This document shows, in pieces, positions 1 through 5,555 of a stretch of DNA of 6,829 bases. The position numbers were made by a program, and so were the translations under genes. Origin of the DNA: Flavobacteriaceae bacterium. GTDB taxonomy: Bacteria; Bacteroidota; Bacteroidia; Flavobacteriales; Flavobacteriaceae. The stretch spans positions 1-6,829 of the forward strand of contig JAGLKH010000389.1 in NCBI GenBank assembly GCA_023141985.1, read 5' to 3'. The notes beneath the pieces are model-generated. The model had not been told where the DNA came from and searched no databases. It saw only the letters and a program-made list of their open reading frames with translations. The stretch's first letter is position 1, and every line of letters begins with the position of its first letter.

Positions 1-390
1 AAATTAGAAGCTAGCAAAAAATCTAATGAAGCTGAAAACAAAACAATAGAGCCCCTAAAAGACACGATTACTTTCGAAGATTTTACGAAATTAGACATTC
101 GTGTAGGAACTATTTTAGAAGCTAAAAAAATGTCGAAAACAAAAAAGTTGTTGGTGTTAAAAGTAGATACTGGAATAGACGTTCGTACAATTGTGTCTGG
201 AATTGCTGAGAGTTTTACGGCTGAGGAAGTCGTAGGTAAAAAAGTTACAGTTTTAGTAAATCTTGTTCCAAGAGCATTGCGAGGTGTAGAAAGCGAAGGC
301 ATGATTTTAATGACTGAAACTCCTGATGGTAAATTAGTGTTTGTAAACCCTGATGATGCTAATGTGGCTAATGGGTTGCATATTAGTTAA
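1..390 (+). CDS. metG: Methionyl-tRNA synthetase, C-terminal tRNA-binding domain (5' end outside window)
   Basis: The reading frame is open from base 1, so this is the 3' end of a longer gene; 129 codons are visible before the TAA. After a Lys/Glu-rich linker of about 22 residues comes an EMAP-II/Trbp111-type OB-fold: the segment FTKLDIRVGTILEA, then KLLVLKVDTG, TIVSGIAE, VLVNLVPRALRGVESEGMIL. This is the tRNA-binding domain that flavobacterial and many other MetG proteins carry as a C-terminal extension to the class I synthetase core. It raises affinity for tRNA; the enzyme charges tRNA-Met in the cytoplasm. The Met codon at 130 lies inside the domain and is not a start. A stand-alone Trbp111-like protein or a CsaA-type protein is less likely because the frame continues upstream through a charged linker. 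No strong terminator follows; the next gene begins 52 bp downstream on the same strand. Confidence 0.9.
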   Translation, partial: KLEASKKSNEAENKTIEPLKDTITFEDFTKLDIRVGTILEAKKMSKTKKLLVLKVDTGIDVRTIVSGIAESFTAEEVVGKKVTVLVNLVPRALRGVESEGMILMTETPDGKLVFVNPDDANVANGLHIS

Positions 391-442
391 TCATTTTGCT
401 TAACTTTAATAAGTTTTTCTAATCACTTAAAATATATCTACT

Positions 443-994
443 GTGAATACTCAATATTTTATAAAATCAAACTTTTTTGTACTAATCTTAAGTTTTGCTT
501 TTTCATTTACATTAAATGCTCAAGTTGGAGGTTGGAATCCGGAACGAGTAAAAGACTCTAAAGAAGCTTTAAATAAAATGATTGAAGAAACTCCAAAGCT
601 TCAAACTTTTAAGAACAAAGCGTATGGTTATGCCGTTTTTCCTAAAGTTACAAAAGCTGGAATTGGTATTGGTGGAGCAGCAGGTAGAGGTATTGTGTTT
701 AAAAATCATCAAGTAGTTGGTTCTTCGAGTTTAAAACAGGCCTCAATAGGATTACAATTGGGAGGTCAACAATATAGCGAAGTCATCTTTTTTGAGAACA
801 AAAAGGCTTTTGATCATTTTATAAATGGGAATTTAAAATTTGATGCCCAAGCTTCAGCAGTAGCTATAACAGTAGGAGCTTCAATTGATGTTGCATACCA
901 TAATGGAGTTGCAGTGTTTACAAGAACAAAAGGAGGTTTAATGTATGAAGCCTCAATAGGTGGACAGCATTTTAAATATAAGCCAAAAAATTAA
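443..994 (+). CDS. Exported SYLF-domain (Ysc84-like) lipid-binding family protein
   Basis: The protein has 183 residues. Residues 1-27 form a signal peptide: short polar start, hydrophobic core FFVLILSFAFSFTL, and the NAQ cleavage site usual in Bacteroidota, so the protein is exported to the periplasm or beyond. Residues about 38-180 match the SYLF/Ysc84 domain: an N-terminal helix (KDSKEALNKMIEE), then AYGYAVFPKVTKAGIGIGGAAGRGIVF, LGGQQYSEVIFF, and a C-terminal half rich in small residues with VAVFTRTKGGLMYEASIGGQ. SYLF domains bind phosphoinositides and other lipids in eukaryotes; the bacterial role is not established. The start is GTG: an in-frame TAA at 428-430 leaves no ATG upstream, and the signal peptide begins directly at this codon. 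The methyltransferase gene follows after 22 bp, so co-transcription is plausible, but I see no functional link. Confidence 0.85.
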   Translation: MNTQYFIKSNFFVLILSFAFSFTLNAQVGGWNPERVKDSKEALNKMIEETPKLQTFKNKAYGYAVFPKVTKAGIGIGGAAGRGIVFKNHQVVGSSSLKQASIGLQLGGQQYSEVIFFENKKAFDHFINGNLKFDAQASAVAITVGASIDVAYHNGVAVFTRTKGGLMYEASIGGQHFKYKPKN

Positions 995-997
995 TCC

Positions 998-1004
998 AAG
1001 AGGA
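998..1004 (+). promoter_or_regulatory. Possible ribosome binding site (AAGAGGA) before the TTG start at 1017
   Basis: AAGAGGA is one of the few purine-rich Shine-Dalgarno-like stretches in the window. It lies 12 nt before the TTG codon chosen as the start of the TPMT-family methyltransferase. The spacing is a little long, and Bacteroidota often do without such sites, so this is only weak support for the TTG start. Confidence 0.3.
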
Positions 1005-1016
1005 CGTGATATTTAA

Positions 1017-1607
1017 TTGATATTTGATAAAACTTTTTGGGACGAGCGTTATAAAGATAAAAATATGGGTTGGGATATAGGATATGTGTCAACACCATTA
1101 AAAACCTACTTTGACCAATTAACAAATAAAGATTTAAAAATACTAATTCCTGGAGGTGGAAATTCCTATGAAGCCGAATACTTGCATAATTTGGGGTTTA
1201 AGAATGTTTATGTTGTAGATATTTCATCTATTCCATTAAAAGGGCTACAAGATAGATTACCTGATTTTCCTCCTGAACATCTTATTCATTCAAATTTTTT
1301 TGATTTAGACATGACTTTTGATCTTATTATAGAGCAAACTTTCTTTTGCGCATTAGATAAATCTTATCGCCCAAAATATGCTTCTCATGCAAACCATCTT
1401 CTAAATAGTAAAGGAAAAATAGTAGGCTTGCTTTTTGATGACCCATTATATGAAGATCATCCTCCTTTTGGAGGTAATAAAGAAGAATACATATCCAATT
1501 TTAATTCAATGTTTAGTATTGAAATAATGGCTTCATGTTATAACTCTATAGAACCTAGAGCAGGAAGAGAATTATTCATTAAAATGATAAAGAAAAACCC
1601 TCAATAG
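1017..1607 (+). CDS. TPMT-family (thiopurine S-methyltransferase-like) SAM-dependent methyltransferase
   Basis: A 196-residue cytoplasmic class I methyltransferase. N-terminal FWDERYKDKNMGWDIGYVSTPL (residues 7-28) is the signature of TPMT-like proteins, where the Trp-Asp region helps bind SAM. Motif I is ILIPGGGNSYEAEYL (42-56), the acidic residue of motif II is Asp68 (VVDIS), and EQTFFCALD (106-114) plus DDPLYEDHPPFGG (141-153) are further family marks. Bacterial relatives methylate sulfur, selenium or tellurium compounds or other small thiols; the real substrate cannot be read from the sequence. The start is TTG: an in-frame TAA lies directly upstream (1014-1016), and the family N-terminus begins at once, so a later start would cut into the domain. 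The gene is 22 bp behind the SYLF gene and ends just before a strong terminator. Confidence 0.82.
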   Translation: MIFDKTFWDERYKDKNMGWDIGYVSTPLKTYFDQLTNKDLKILIPGGGNSYEAEYLHNLGFKNVYVVDISSIPLKGLQDRLPDFPPEHLIHSNFFDLDMTFDLIIEQTFFCALDKSYRPKYASHANHLLNSKGKIVGLLFDDPLYEDHPPFGGNKEEYISNFNSMFSIEIMASCYNSIEPRAGRELFIKMIKKNPQ

Positions 1608-1613
1608 GGATTT

Positions 1614-1650
1614 AAAAAAGAAAACCGCTTATTAAGCGGTTTTCTTTTTT
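1614..1650. terminator. Bidirectional rho-independent terminator
   Basis: A perfect inverted repeat: 17-nt arms at 1614-1630 and 1634-1650 with a 3-nt loop (ATT). The core CCGCTT/AAGCGG is flanked by an A-run on the left and a T-run on the right, so both strands give a GC-containing stem followed by U-rich RNA. It lies between the stop codons of two convergent genes (1607 on +, 1670 on -) and should end both transcripts. Confidence 0.92.
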
Positions 1651-1669
1651 GAAAAATAGATTCAAAGAA

Positions 1670-2137
1670 TTAATTATTTGTTTCTTTAATGTATCCCCAA
1701 CCTTCTTTTTGCCTACTATAAATTTGTACAAGAGGGTTTGGTACAACATCGACGCCTTTAATAAGCATCGATTTATCTGCTCCACCTCTTTTCATAGTAG
1801 TTGCACATACTTTAAAAGTCACATTATTATTTTCAGAAAATTTTAAAATAGCTTCTGCCACTGTTGATTTTTCAGATAAAACCATTTCGAGAGATCCACT
1901 ATAAACTACAACTTCGAATTGCGAATCTGGAAAGCTCTTAGCCATAGAACTTACATGTCTCATTGTAGATTGATGTGTCTTTACATTGCTGCTGGTTACA
2001 TCAAATACAAGTTTTGGGTCTTCTTGTGCTGTTAAGTTTAATGCAAAGAAAATCACTAACAACACCGTTAAATATTTTTTACTCACAGCATATATATTGC
2101 TTTTCTGGTGTTCGTGATTTTTTTTCAAAAAATTCAT
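1670..2137 (-). CDS. Exported DsrE-family protein (paralogue A, downstream copy)
   Basis: The protein has 155 residues. A hydrophobic core at 23-36 (LTVLLVIFFALNLT) followed by TAQ (36-38) is a Sec signal peptide with the Ala-Gln cleavage site of Bacteroidota. The mature part is a single DsrE/DsrF-like domain (COG1416 type): KLVFDVTSS, FEVVVYSGSLEMVL (74-87), FKVCATTMKR (108-117) with a single Cys111, and a C-terminal VVPNPLVQIYSRQKEGWGYIK. In the family this Cys position is the candidate for persulfide chemistry; activity here is inferred. The ATG at 2137 gives an unusually long n-region of about 22 residues. A GTG at 2086 (codon 18) would give a conventional signal peptide beginning V-SKKY, so the true start is uncertain. 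The gene lies 11 nt behind paralogue B and is the last gene before the terminator at 1614-1650; mature identity with B is about 57 % by eye. Confidence 0.85.
   Translation of the reverse strand: MNFLKKNHEHQKSNIYAVSKKYLTVLLVIFFALNLTAQEDPKLVFDVTSSNVKTHQSTMRHVSSMAKSFPDSQFEVVVYSGSLEMVLSEKSTVAEAILKFSENNNVTFKVCATTMKRGGADKSMLIKGVDVVPNPLVQIYSRQKEGWGYIKETNN
2072..2137 (-). repeat. Near-identical 66-nt block, copy in paralogue A (pairs with 2557-2622)
   Basis: This block is the 5' end of the downstream DsrE gene. Compared with 2557-2622 (offset 485), 65 of 66 bases agree, including 60 consecutive identical bases at 2072-2131; the only difference is A at 2132 against G at 2617 on the + strand. It covers the ATG, the possible GTG start at 2086 and the codons to about residue 22. 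Beyond it, identity drops quickly to the level of the diverged paralogues. Confidence 0.95.
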
Positions 2138-2151
2138 GAGTTGAAATATTA
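2138..2151 (-). repeat. 14-nt start-codon-proximal element, copy in front of paralogue A
   Basis: On the coding strand this reads TAATATTTCAACTC and abuts the ATG of the downstream DsrE gene. Its first three bases are the TAA stop of the upstream DsrE gene. It matches 13 of 14 bases with the element at 2638-2651, whose first three bases are likewise the stop codon of the gene before it. Confidence 0.7.
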
Positions 2152-2622
2152 ATTATTGTTACTTTCTTTAATATAGCCCCATCCTTCTGCTTGTTTGGTA
2201 ATAATTTCCAAAATGCCGTCAGGAACTGTTCCTATACCAGAAATAAGCTGTGATTTATCAACTTTATGTCTTTTCATGGTTCCTTCACAAACTATAAAAT
2301 TGATATTCTTATTTTTTACCAAAGCTGCAATATCACTTGCAACAGCCGATTTCTCCTTTAAAACCATATCAATAGATCCGCTGTACATAACAACTTCAAA
2401 CTCTGACTCTGGATAAGCCTGTGCCATCATCTTTACATGTCTTACTGCAGCTTGATGTACTTTTGTATTACTGCTTGTAACATCAAAAACAATTTTCACA
2501 GGTTTTTCTTGTGCTGATAAATTTAGCGCAAAGAAAAGAGCTAAAAACAGCATTACATATTTTTTACTCACAGCATATATATTGCTTTTCTGGTGTTCGT
2601 GATTTTTTTTCAAAAAGTTCAT
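2149..2622 (-). CDS. Exported DsrE-family protein (paralogue B, upstream copy)
   Basis: The protein has 157 residues with the same plan as its downstream neighbour. There is a signal peptide core VMLFLALFFALNL and cleavage after SAQ (36-38), then a DsrE-like domain with KIVFDVTSS, FEVVMYSGSIDMVL (75-88), FIVCEGTMKR (109-118) with Cys112 as the only cysteine, and VPDGILEIITKQAEGWGYIKE at the C-terminus. DsrE-fold proteins of this type usually act in the cytoplasm in sulfur transfer; here the protein is exported. Residues 1-22 are identical to paralogue A, also at DNA level. As in A, ATG at 2622 and GTG at 2571 are both possible starts; the GTG gives the more usual signal peptide. The gene follows the Tat lipoprotein gene after 26 nt, and the three genes very probably form one operon. 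Confidence 0.85.
   Translation of the reverse strand: MNFLKKNHEHQKSNIYAVSKKYVMLFLALFFALNLSAQEKPVKIVFDVTSSNTKVHQAAVRHVKMMAQAYPESEFEVVMYSGSIDMVLKEKSAVASDIAALVKNKNINFIVCEGTMKRHKVDKSQLISGIGTVPDGILEIITKQAEGWGYIKESNNN
2557..2622 (-). repeat. Near-identical 66-nt block, copy in paralogue B (pairs with 2072-2137)
   Basis: This is the partner of the block at 2072-2137, in the same place relative to the upstream DsrE gene. Silent positions are as conserved as coding ones, which ordinary protein-level selection on two paralogues of about 57 % identity does not explain. The block includes a run of eight A on the coding strand (T-run at 2603-2610), also kept in the other copy. Confidence 0.95.
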
Positions 2623-2651
2623 TAGTTCTAATATTAAGAGTTAAAATATTA
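2623..2651 (-). repeat. Two tandem copies of the 14-nt element in front of paralogue B
   Basis: On the coding strand the outer copy (2651-2638) reads TAATATTTTAACTC and starts with the stop codon of the Tat lipoprotein gene. After one T, the inner copy (2636-2623) reads TAATATTAGAACTA and abuts the ATG. The two copies agree at 11 of 14 positions. A 15-nt tandem duplication explains why this gap is 26 nt while the one before paralogue A is 11 nt. Confidence 0.6.
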
Positions 2652-3350
2652 TCCGCCAGCATAAATATAACCACAGCCATTTTCTTGTGCACGGCCTAAT
2701 GCCCAAACACCTGATGGTACAAGTTGCACTCCTGGAAGAATACCACTTACCCAATCGTTATAAACTTCCGTAGAGTCTAATCCCATTTGTTGAGCAACAG
2801 CATTACTGTATACTTTTGTTGCTAAATCACAGGCGCAAAACATAGCACCTCTTTCTTGTAAGCGTTTAATACCATCTATTCCTGGTAATGGAAAATCACC
2901 CTCTTGTGGTTCGTAGTATGGGTTTCTAGTATAAGGTGCGCCAGAAGCATCTTTAACTCCAAAAACTTCACCTAGTGGATATTTTTCCCATAATCGATCT
3001 TCTAATGCAAGAGGAAGAGCGTTATGTCTTAACACAGACATTGCTGTAACATCTTCATCAGGAGATCCTGTTTCGTTGTTAGATAAATAAAAAGCCCAAT
3101 TCCAAATAATTGGAAATCCTCCATGAGGTTCAGACCCATCATAAACAATTCTATGCTTTCCTTTTACACCTTTAAACCATTCATCGGCTTCGTGAAGTGT
3201 TTCCGGCTCAGGAGTAGTAGCGGCAACTGCAGTAGTTTCAGTCGCGGCTTCTTCTTTGCAACTTGTTAACAGAGTGAGACTACCCGCTGCAGCACCAAGT
3301 GCTAAAGACCCTAAAAATGTTCTTCGAGAATTTAAATTGTCATTTTTCAT
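2649..3350 (-). CDS. Tat-exported lipoprotein with DsrE-like C-terminal domain
   Basis: The protein has 233 residues. The N-terminus has a twin-arginine motif SRRTFLG (8-14), a hydrophobic stretch rich in Ala/Gly/Leu, and a lipobox LTSC with Cys31, so the product should leave the cell by Tat and be lipid-anchored. CKEE after cleavage resembles the lipoprotein export signal (Lys followed by acidic residues) described for surface lipoproteins in flavobacteria. A low-complexity Ala/Thr/Glu linker runs to about 50. The C-terminal part has the DsrE layout: SVLRHNALPLALEDRLWEKY (105-124), GAMFCACDLAT (168-178) with Cys172 and Cys174, and LPGVQLVPSGVWALGRAQENGCGYI (205-229). The last stretch parallels the C-termini of both DsrE neighbours (V-P-x5-x4-Q-x2-G-x-G-Y-I pattern); Cys226 is extra. 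Tat export suggests folding or cofactor loading before export. It is probably the first gene of a three-gene operon; the function is unknown. Confidence 0.8.
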   Translation of the reverse strand: MKNDNLNSRRTFLGSLALGAAAGSLTLLTSCKEEAATETTAVAATTPEPETLHEADEWFKGVKGKHRIVYDGSEPHGGFPIIWNWAFYLSNNETGSPDEDVTAMSVLRHNALPLALEDRLWEKYPLGEVFGVKDASGAPYTRNPYYEPQEGDFPLPGIDGIKRLQERGAMFCACDLATKVYSNAVAQQMGLDSTEVYNDWVSGILPGVQLVPSGVWALGRAQENGCGYIYAGG

Positions 3351-3412
3351 ATATAATATAATTTAGTTGATTACTATACCAAAATAAAGGGTAAACAAAT
3401 GAGGGGAGTAAC

Positions 3413-3420
3413 CAAATATA
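3413..3420 (-). promoter_or_regulatory. Candidate Bacteroidota -7 promoter element for the Tat lipoprotein/DsrE operon
   Basis: On the - strand this reads TATATTTG, an exact match to the TAnnTTTG element of Bacteroidota sigma-ABfr promoters, 62 nt before the ATG at 3350. I find no clear TTG-type -33 element at the usual distance. The rest of the 140-bp gap (3351-3490) shows no gene or clear hairpin terminator for tsdA. Confidence 0.4.
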
Positions 3421-3490
3421 ATAATTAAATTAGGAATGAAAAAGAATAATCACCTGAAAATTAATAAAATAGAAAAACGTCTTTTATTTT

Positions 3491-4531
3491 TTATTTGGTT
3501 TTTGTCATACTATATTTTTGTTTATAGTACTCCATAATAGGTTGAAAAGGGCCCATTTGATGTTGTATTATAGAAAAATCATCGGCATAAGGTGGATATG
3601 GTGTTGACACAGGTTTTCTTTTTAAATCCGGGAAATCAATTTCTGGATTAATTTTTTGAGGTCTTTGTTGTTGGCTAATATATCCTGCAACATCGTAAGC
3701 TTCTTCATCTGATAAAATAGGAACTTGATATGTTGCGCCAAAAGGCATATTTGCTTTAATAAATTGTGCAGCCGTAATTACCCTGGTCATTCCAGCGCCA
3801 TTATTAAATGAATCGTCTCCCCATAAAGGAGGATATTGATAAACAAGAGAATTTTTTATTTTTAATCCTTGCCCTTGCTTACCATGACAAGCAAAACAAA
3901 GATTGTCAAAAATATGTTTTCCCTTTACAAGATCAACAGGCCTGTTAGGTATTTCTATTTTAACAAACCCTTTATGTTTATAATCACCATCCTTATCCGC
4001 AAAACGATCTAACCATTTTAAATAGCTTACAAAAGCCTTCATTTCTTTGCTGTCTGCAGGCATCATTCTACCATTCATGCTACGTTCAAAACAACCGTTT
4101 ATCCGCTCTTCAATAGTACCCATTTTATTTTCTCTCCCTCTAAATTGAGGGAATCGATCTACGACGCCAATAAGTGGTGCCGAATAAGGTTTTGTGCCAG
4201 CAAACAAATGACAGTTATTACAAGACAGGTTATTTCCTGCATATGCCAATTCTTCATTTCCATTTTGAGGTCCTAGATATTTGGGCGTGTTTTTAAAAAG
4301 TTCAAAGCCATATTTTATTTCTAAACTAGTTTTAGAATTATCTAGTGATGAGATGTAGTTATCAATGGTAAATAATTGAAAGGAGCTCCCTTCCATAAAA
4401 ACATTTTTATTTGTAAAATTGCCGTAAATGACAAAGAGTAATAAAATTATAGATAGAATAGCTATAGAACAGAAGAAGTAAGTTCTACTTTTTATTTTTT
4501 TTAATTGTTTAGTATAATCTTTTTTATCCAT
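3491..4531 (-). CDS. tsdA: Membrane-anchored dihaem cytochrome c, thiosulfate dehydrogenase / tetrathionate reductase type
   Basis: The protein has 346 residues. One N-terminal membrane segment (about 18-37) anchors two cytochrome c domains outside the cytoplasmic membrane. Haem 1 is bound by CNNCH (104-108); the motif ERINGCFERSMNGR (142-155) carries Cys147, matching the conserved Cys that is the unusual His/Cys axial ligand of TsdA. Haem 2 is bound by CFACH (212-216), with NMPFG (261-265) giving Met262 as the likely second ligand. TsdA (EC 1.8.2.2) joins two thiosulfate molecules to tetrathionate and passes two electrons to a cytochrome; some members run mainly as tetrathionate reductases. 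The direction cannot be decided here, though Asn-Met at haem 2 recalls the Campylobacter jejuni enzyme. Most characterised TsdA proteins are soluble periplasmic, so the uncleaved-looking anchor is a mild oddity. The gene is followed by the Tat lipoprotein and DsrE genes on the same strand. Confidence 0.85.
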   Translation of the reverse strand: MDKKDYTKQLKKIKSRTYFFCSIAILSIILLLFVIYGNFTNKNVFMEGSSFQLFTIDNYISSLDNSKTSLEIKYGFELFKNTPKYLGPQNGNEELAYAGNNLSCNNCHLFAGTKPYSAPLIGVVDRFPQFRGRENKMGTIEERINGCFERSMNGRMMPADSKEMKAFVSYLKWLDRFADKDGDYKHKGFVKIEIPNRPVDLVKGKHIFDNLCFACHGKQGQGLKIKNSLVYQYPPLWGDDSFNNGAGMTRVITAAQFIKANMPFGATYQVPILSDEEAYDVAGYISQQQRPQKINPEIDFPDLKRKPVSTPYPPYADDFSIIQHQMGPFQPIMEYYKQKYSMTKTK

Positions 4532-4595
4532 TGATATTGGGTAACTATAGATTAATAATTAAGTAGAAAAGGGATAAAATTATTAAGATGTTAAA

Positions 4596-4603
4596 CAAAT
4601 ATA
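4596..4603 (-). promoter_or_regulatory. Candidate -7 promoter element for tsdA
   Basis: On the - strand this reads TATATTTG, the same octamer as at 3413-3420, 64 nt before the ATG at 4531. A TTTG (coding strand, 4621-4618) lies 14 nt upstream, closer than the roughly 19 nt usual for a -33 element, so that half is doubtful. The rest of the 133-bp gap 4532-4664 is AT-rich with no gene. Confidence 0.4.
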
Positions 4604-4635
4604 TTAAAAATGATTTACAAAACTGATTTTTAATA
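4602..4635. repeat. 10-bp A+T inverted repeat overlapping the tsdA promoter region
   Basis: Arms TATTAAAAAT (4602-4611) and ATTTTTAATA (4626-4635) are perfectly complementary with a 14-nt spacer. It overlaps the candidate -7 element and extends upstream of it, where a regulator could bind. All pairs are A-T, so it is a poor terminator for the gene upstream and could arise by chance in such AT-rich DNA. Confidence 0.3.
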
Positions 4636-4664
4636 AATTGAACGATATTATAATTGTAAATAGC

Positions 4665-5543
4665 TTATTCTTTAGATTTGCCAAAACCATAAATAAGCTG
4701 ACCAAAAAATCTTTTAGGAAATATATCTTCATCAGGGAAACCCAATTCTATAGTTCCGCTTTCTTCAGGTATATAATCAGTTTTAAAAATATAATCCCAA
4801 ATACTTAAACTTATACCAAAGTTAATGCCTTGAGTTCTATTTTCCGGTAAGGCTTTTACATGATGGTATAAATGCATAACCGAATTATTAAAAATATATT
4901 TTAAAGGGCCCCAAGTTATTTTAATGTTTGCATGATTTAAATGACCAATGGCAATAGCAATAAAATGAACAATAAATGCTTGTTCAGGCTCAAAACCACC
5001 AATAATCATAACCCCAAATGTTTTTAGAGGTTTGTATAAAATATTTTCCATCCAATGGTAGCGCAAATGTGCTGCAAACCCCATTTCTTTAACCGAATGA
5101 TGTACTTTATGAAAACGCCATAAAAACTCATATCTGTGTAGTAGCACATGAGTAAACCATTGCACAAAATCTAAAATGATGAAAAACACAAGTAATTGTG
5201 ACCATATTGGCCAACTAGAGATGTCTAGTATAGAAAGACTTTTTTCTGTAATTCCTATATCGGCGAAAGCTAATCCTAAAATTTTGTAAAAACCGCTTAT
5301 TAGTATTACAAAAATGAAAAAATTAAAAAACATATAAAATGCATCTAACCAGAAATCTTTTCTAATTATGGATTGATTTTTACGCCATGGGAATGCAATT
5401 TCTAATAACCAAACAATTAAAGAAATAATAATAAGACCCCAAAAATAGTTATTGTACCAAGGCACTTCAAAACTTATAGATTGCCAAGTCCAATTTAAAA
5501 TTTCTGTAAAAGCGTTTTTAAAAGCATCAAAATATTTTTCCAT
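4665..5543 (-). CDS. Fatty acid hydroxylase / sterol desaturase-family membrane protein
   Basis: A 292-residue integral membrane protein with hydrophobic segments near 34-51, 67-95, 115-131 and 176-200. It carries the full set of histidine clusters of the non-haem di-iron family: HVLLH (132-136), HKVHH (145-149), HLRYH (159-163), HLNHANI (201-207) and HLYHH (224-228). These bind two irons that activate oxygen to hydroxylate or desaturate a lipid chain. The bacterial substrates are diverse (sphingolipids, carotenoids, ether lipids), and the sequence does not tell which. Family members use cytochrome b5 or other electron donors; none is encoded beside it. The ATG at 5543 starts 12 nt after the stop of the methyltransferase gene, so the two are likely co-transcribed. 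The length is normal for the family and all clusters are intact. A link to the sulfur genes downstream is not evident. Confidence 0.88.
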   Translation of the reverse strand: MEKYFDAFKNAFTEILNWTWQSISFEVPWYNNYFWGLIIISLIVWLLEIAFPWRKNQSIIRKDFWLDAFYMFFNFFIFVILISGFYKILGLAFADIGITEKSLSILDISSWPIWSQLLVFFIILDFVQWFTHVLLHRYEFLWRFHKVHHSVKEMGFAAHLRYHWMENILYKPLKTFGVMIIGGFEPEQAFIVHFIAIAIGHLNHANIKITWGPLKYIFNNSVMHLYHHVKALPENRTQGINFGISLSIWDYIFKTDYIPEESGTIELGFPDEDIFPKRFFGQLIYGFGKSKE

Positions 5544-5555
5544 GGTAATTATGTA

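Noticed and set aside
402..418. Possible terminator after metG: AACTT-TAAT-AAGTT followed by T's
   Set aside because: The stem has only 5 pairs with a single G-C pair; too weak to call in such AT-rich DNA.
1649..1846. 65-codon open frame on the + strand
   Set aside because: It lies antisense to the clearly coding DsrE gene and has no recognisable domain or signal; a shadow frame.
2195..2416. 73-codon open frame on the + strand
   Set aside because: Antisense to paralogue B, no family features; a shadow frame.
2603..2610. Programmed frameshift or transcript slippage at the run of eight A's in both DsrE genes
   Set aside because: The annotated frame continues normally through the run and no alternative product is evident; the conserved run is covered by the duplicated block.
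2601..2622. FNR-type operator in the identical leader (TTG, eight A's, TCA on the coding strand)
   Set aside because: Half-site spacing is off by one from TTGAT-N4-ATCAA and the match depends on a homopolymer run.
2511..2699. 62-codon open frame on the + strand
   Set aside because: It crosses the junction of two real - strand genes and shows no protein-like features.
3481..3493. Terminator directly after tsdA
   Set aside because: Only a short A/T stem around GACG is visible, without a stable GC core.
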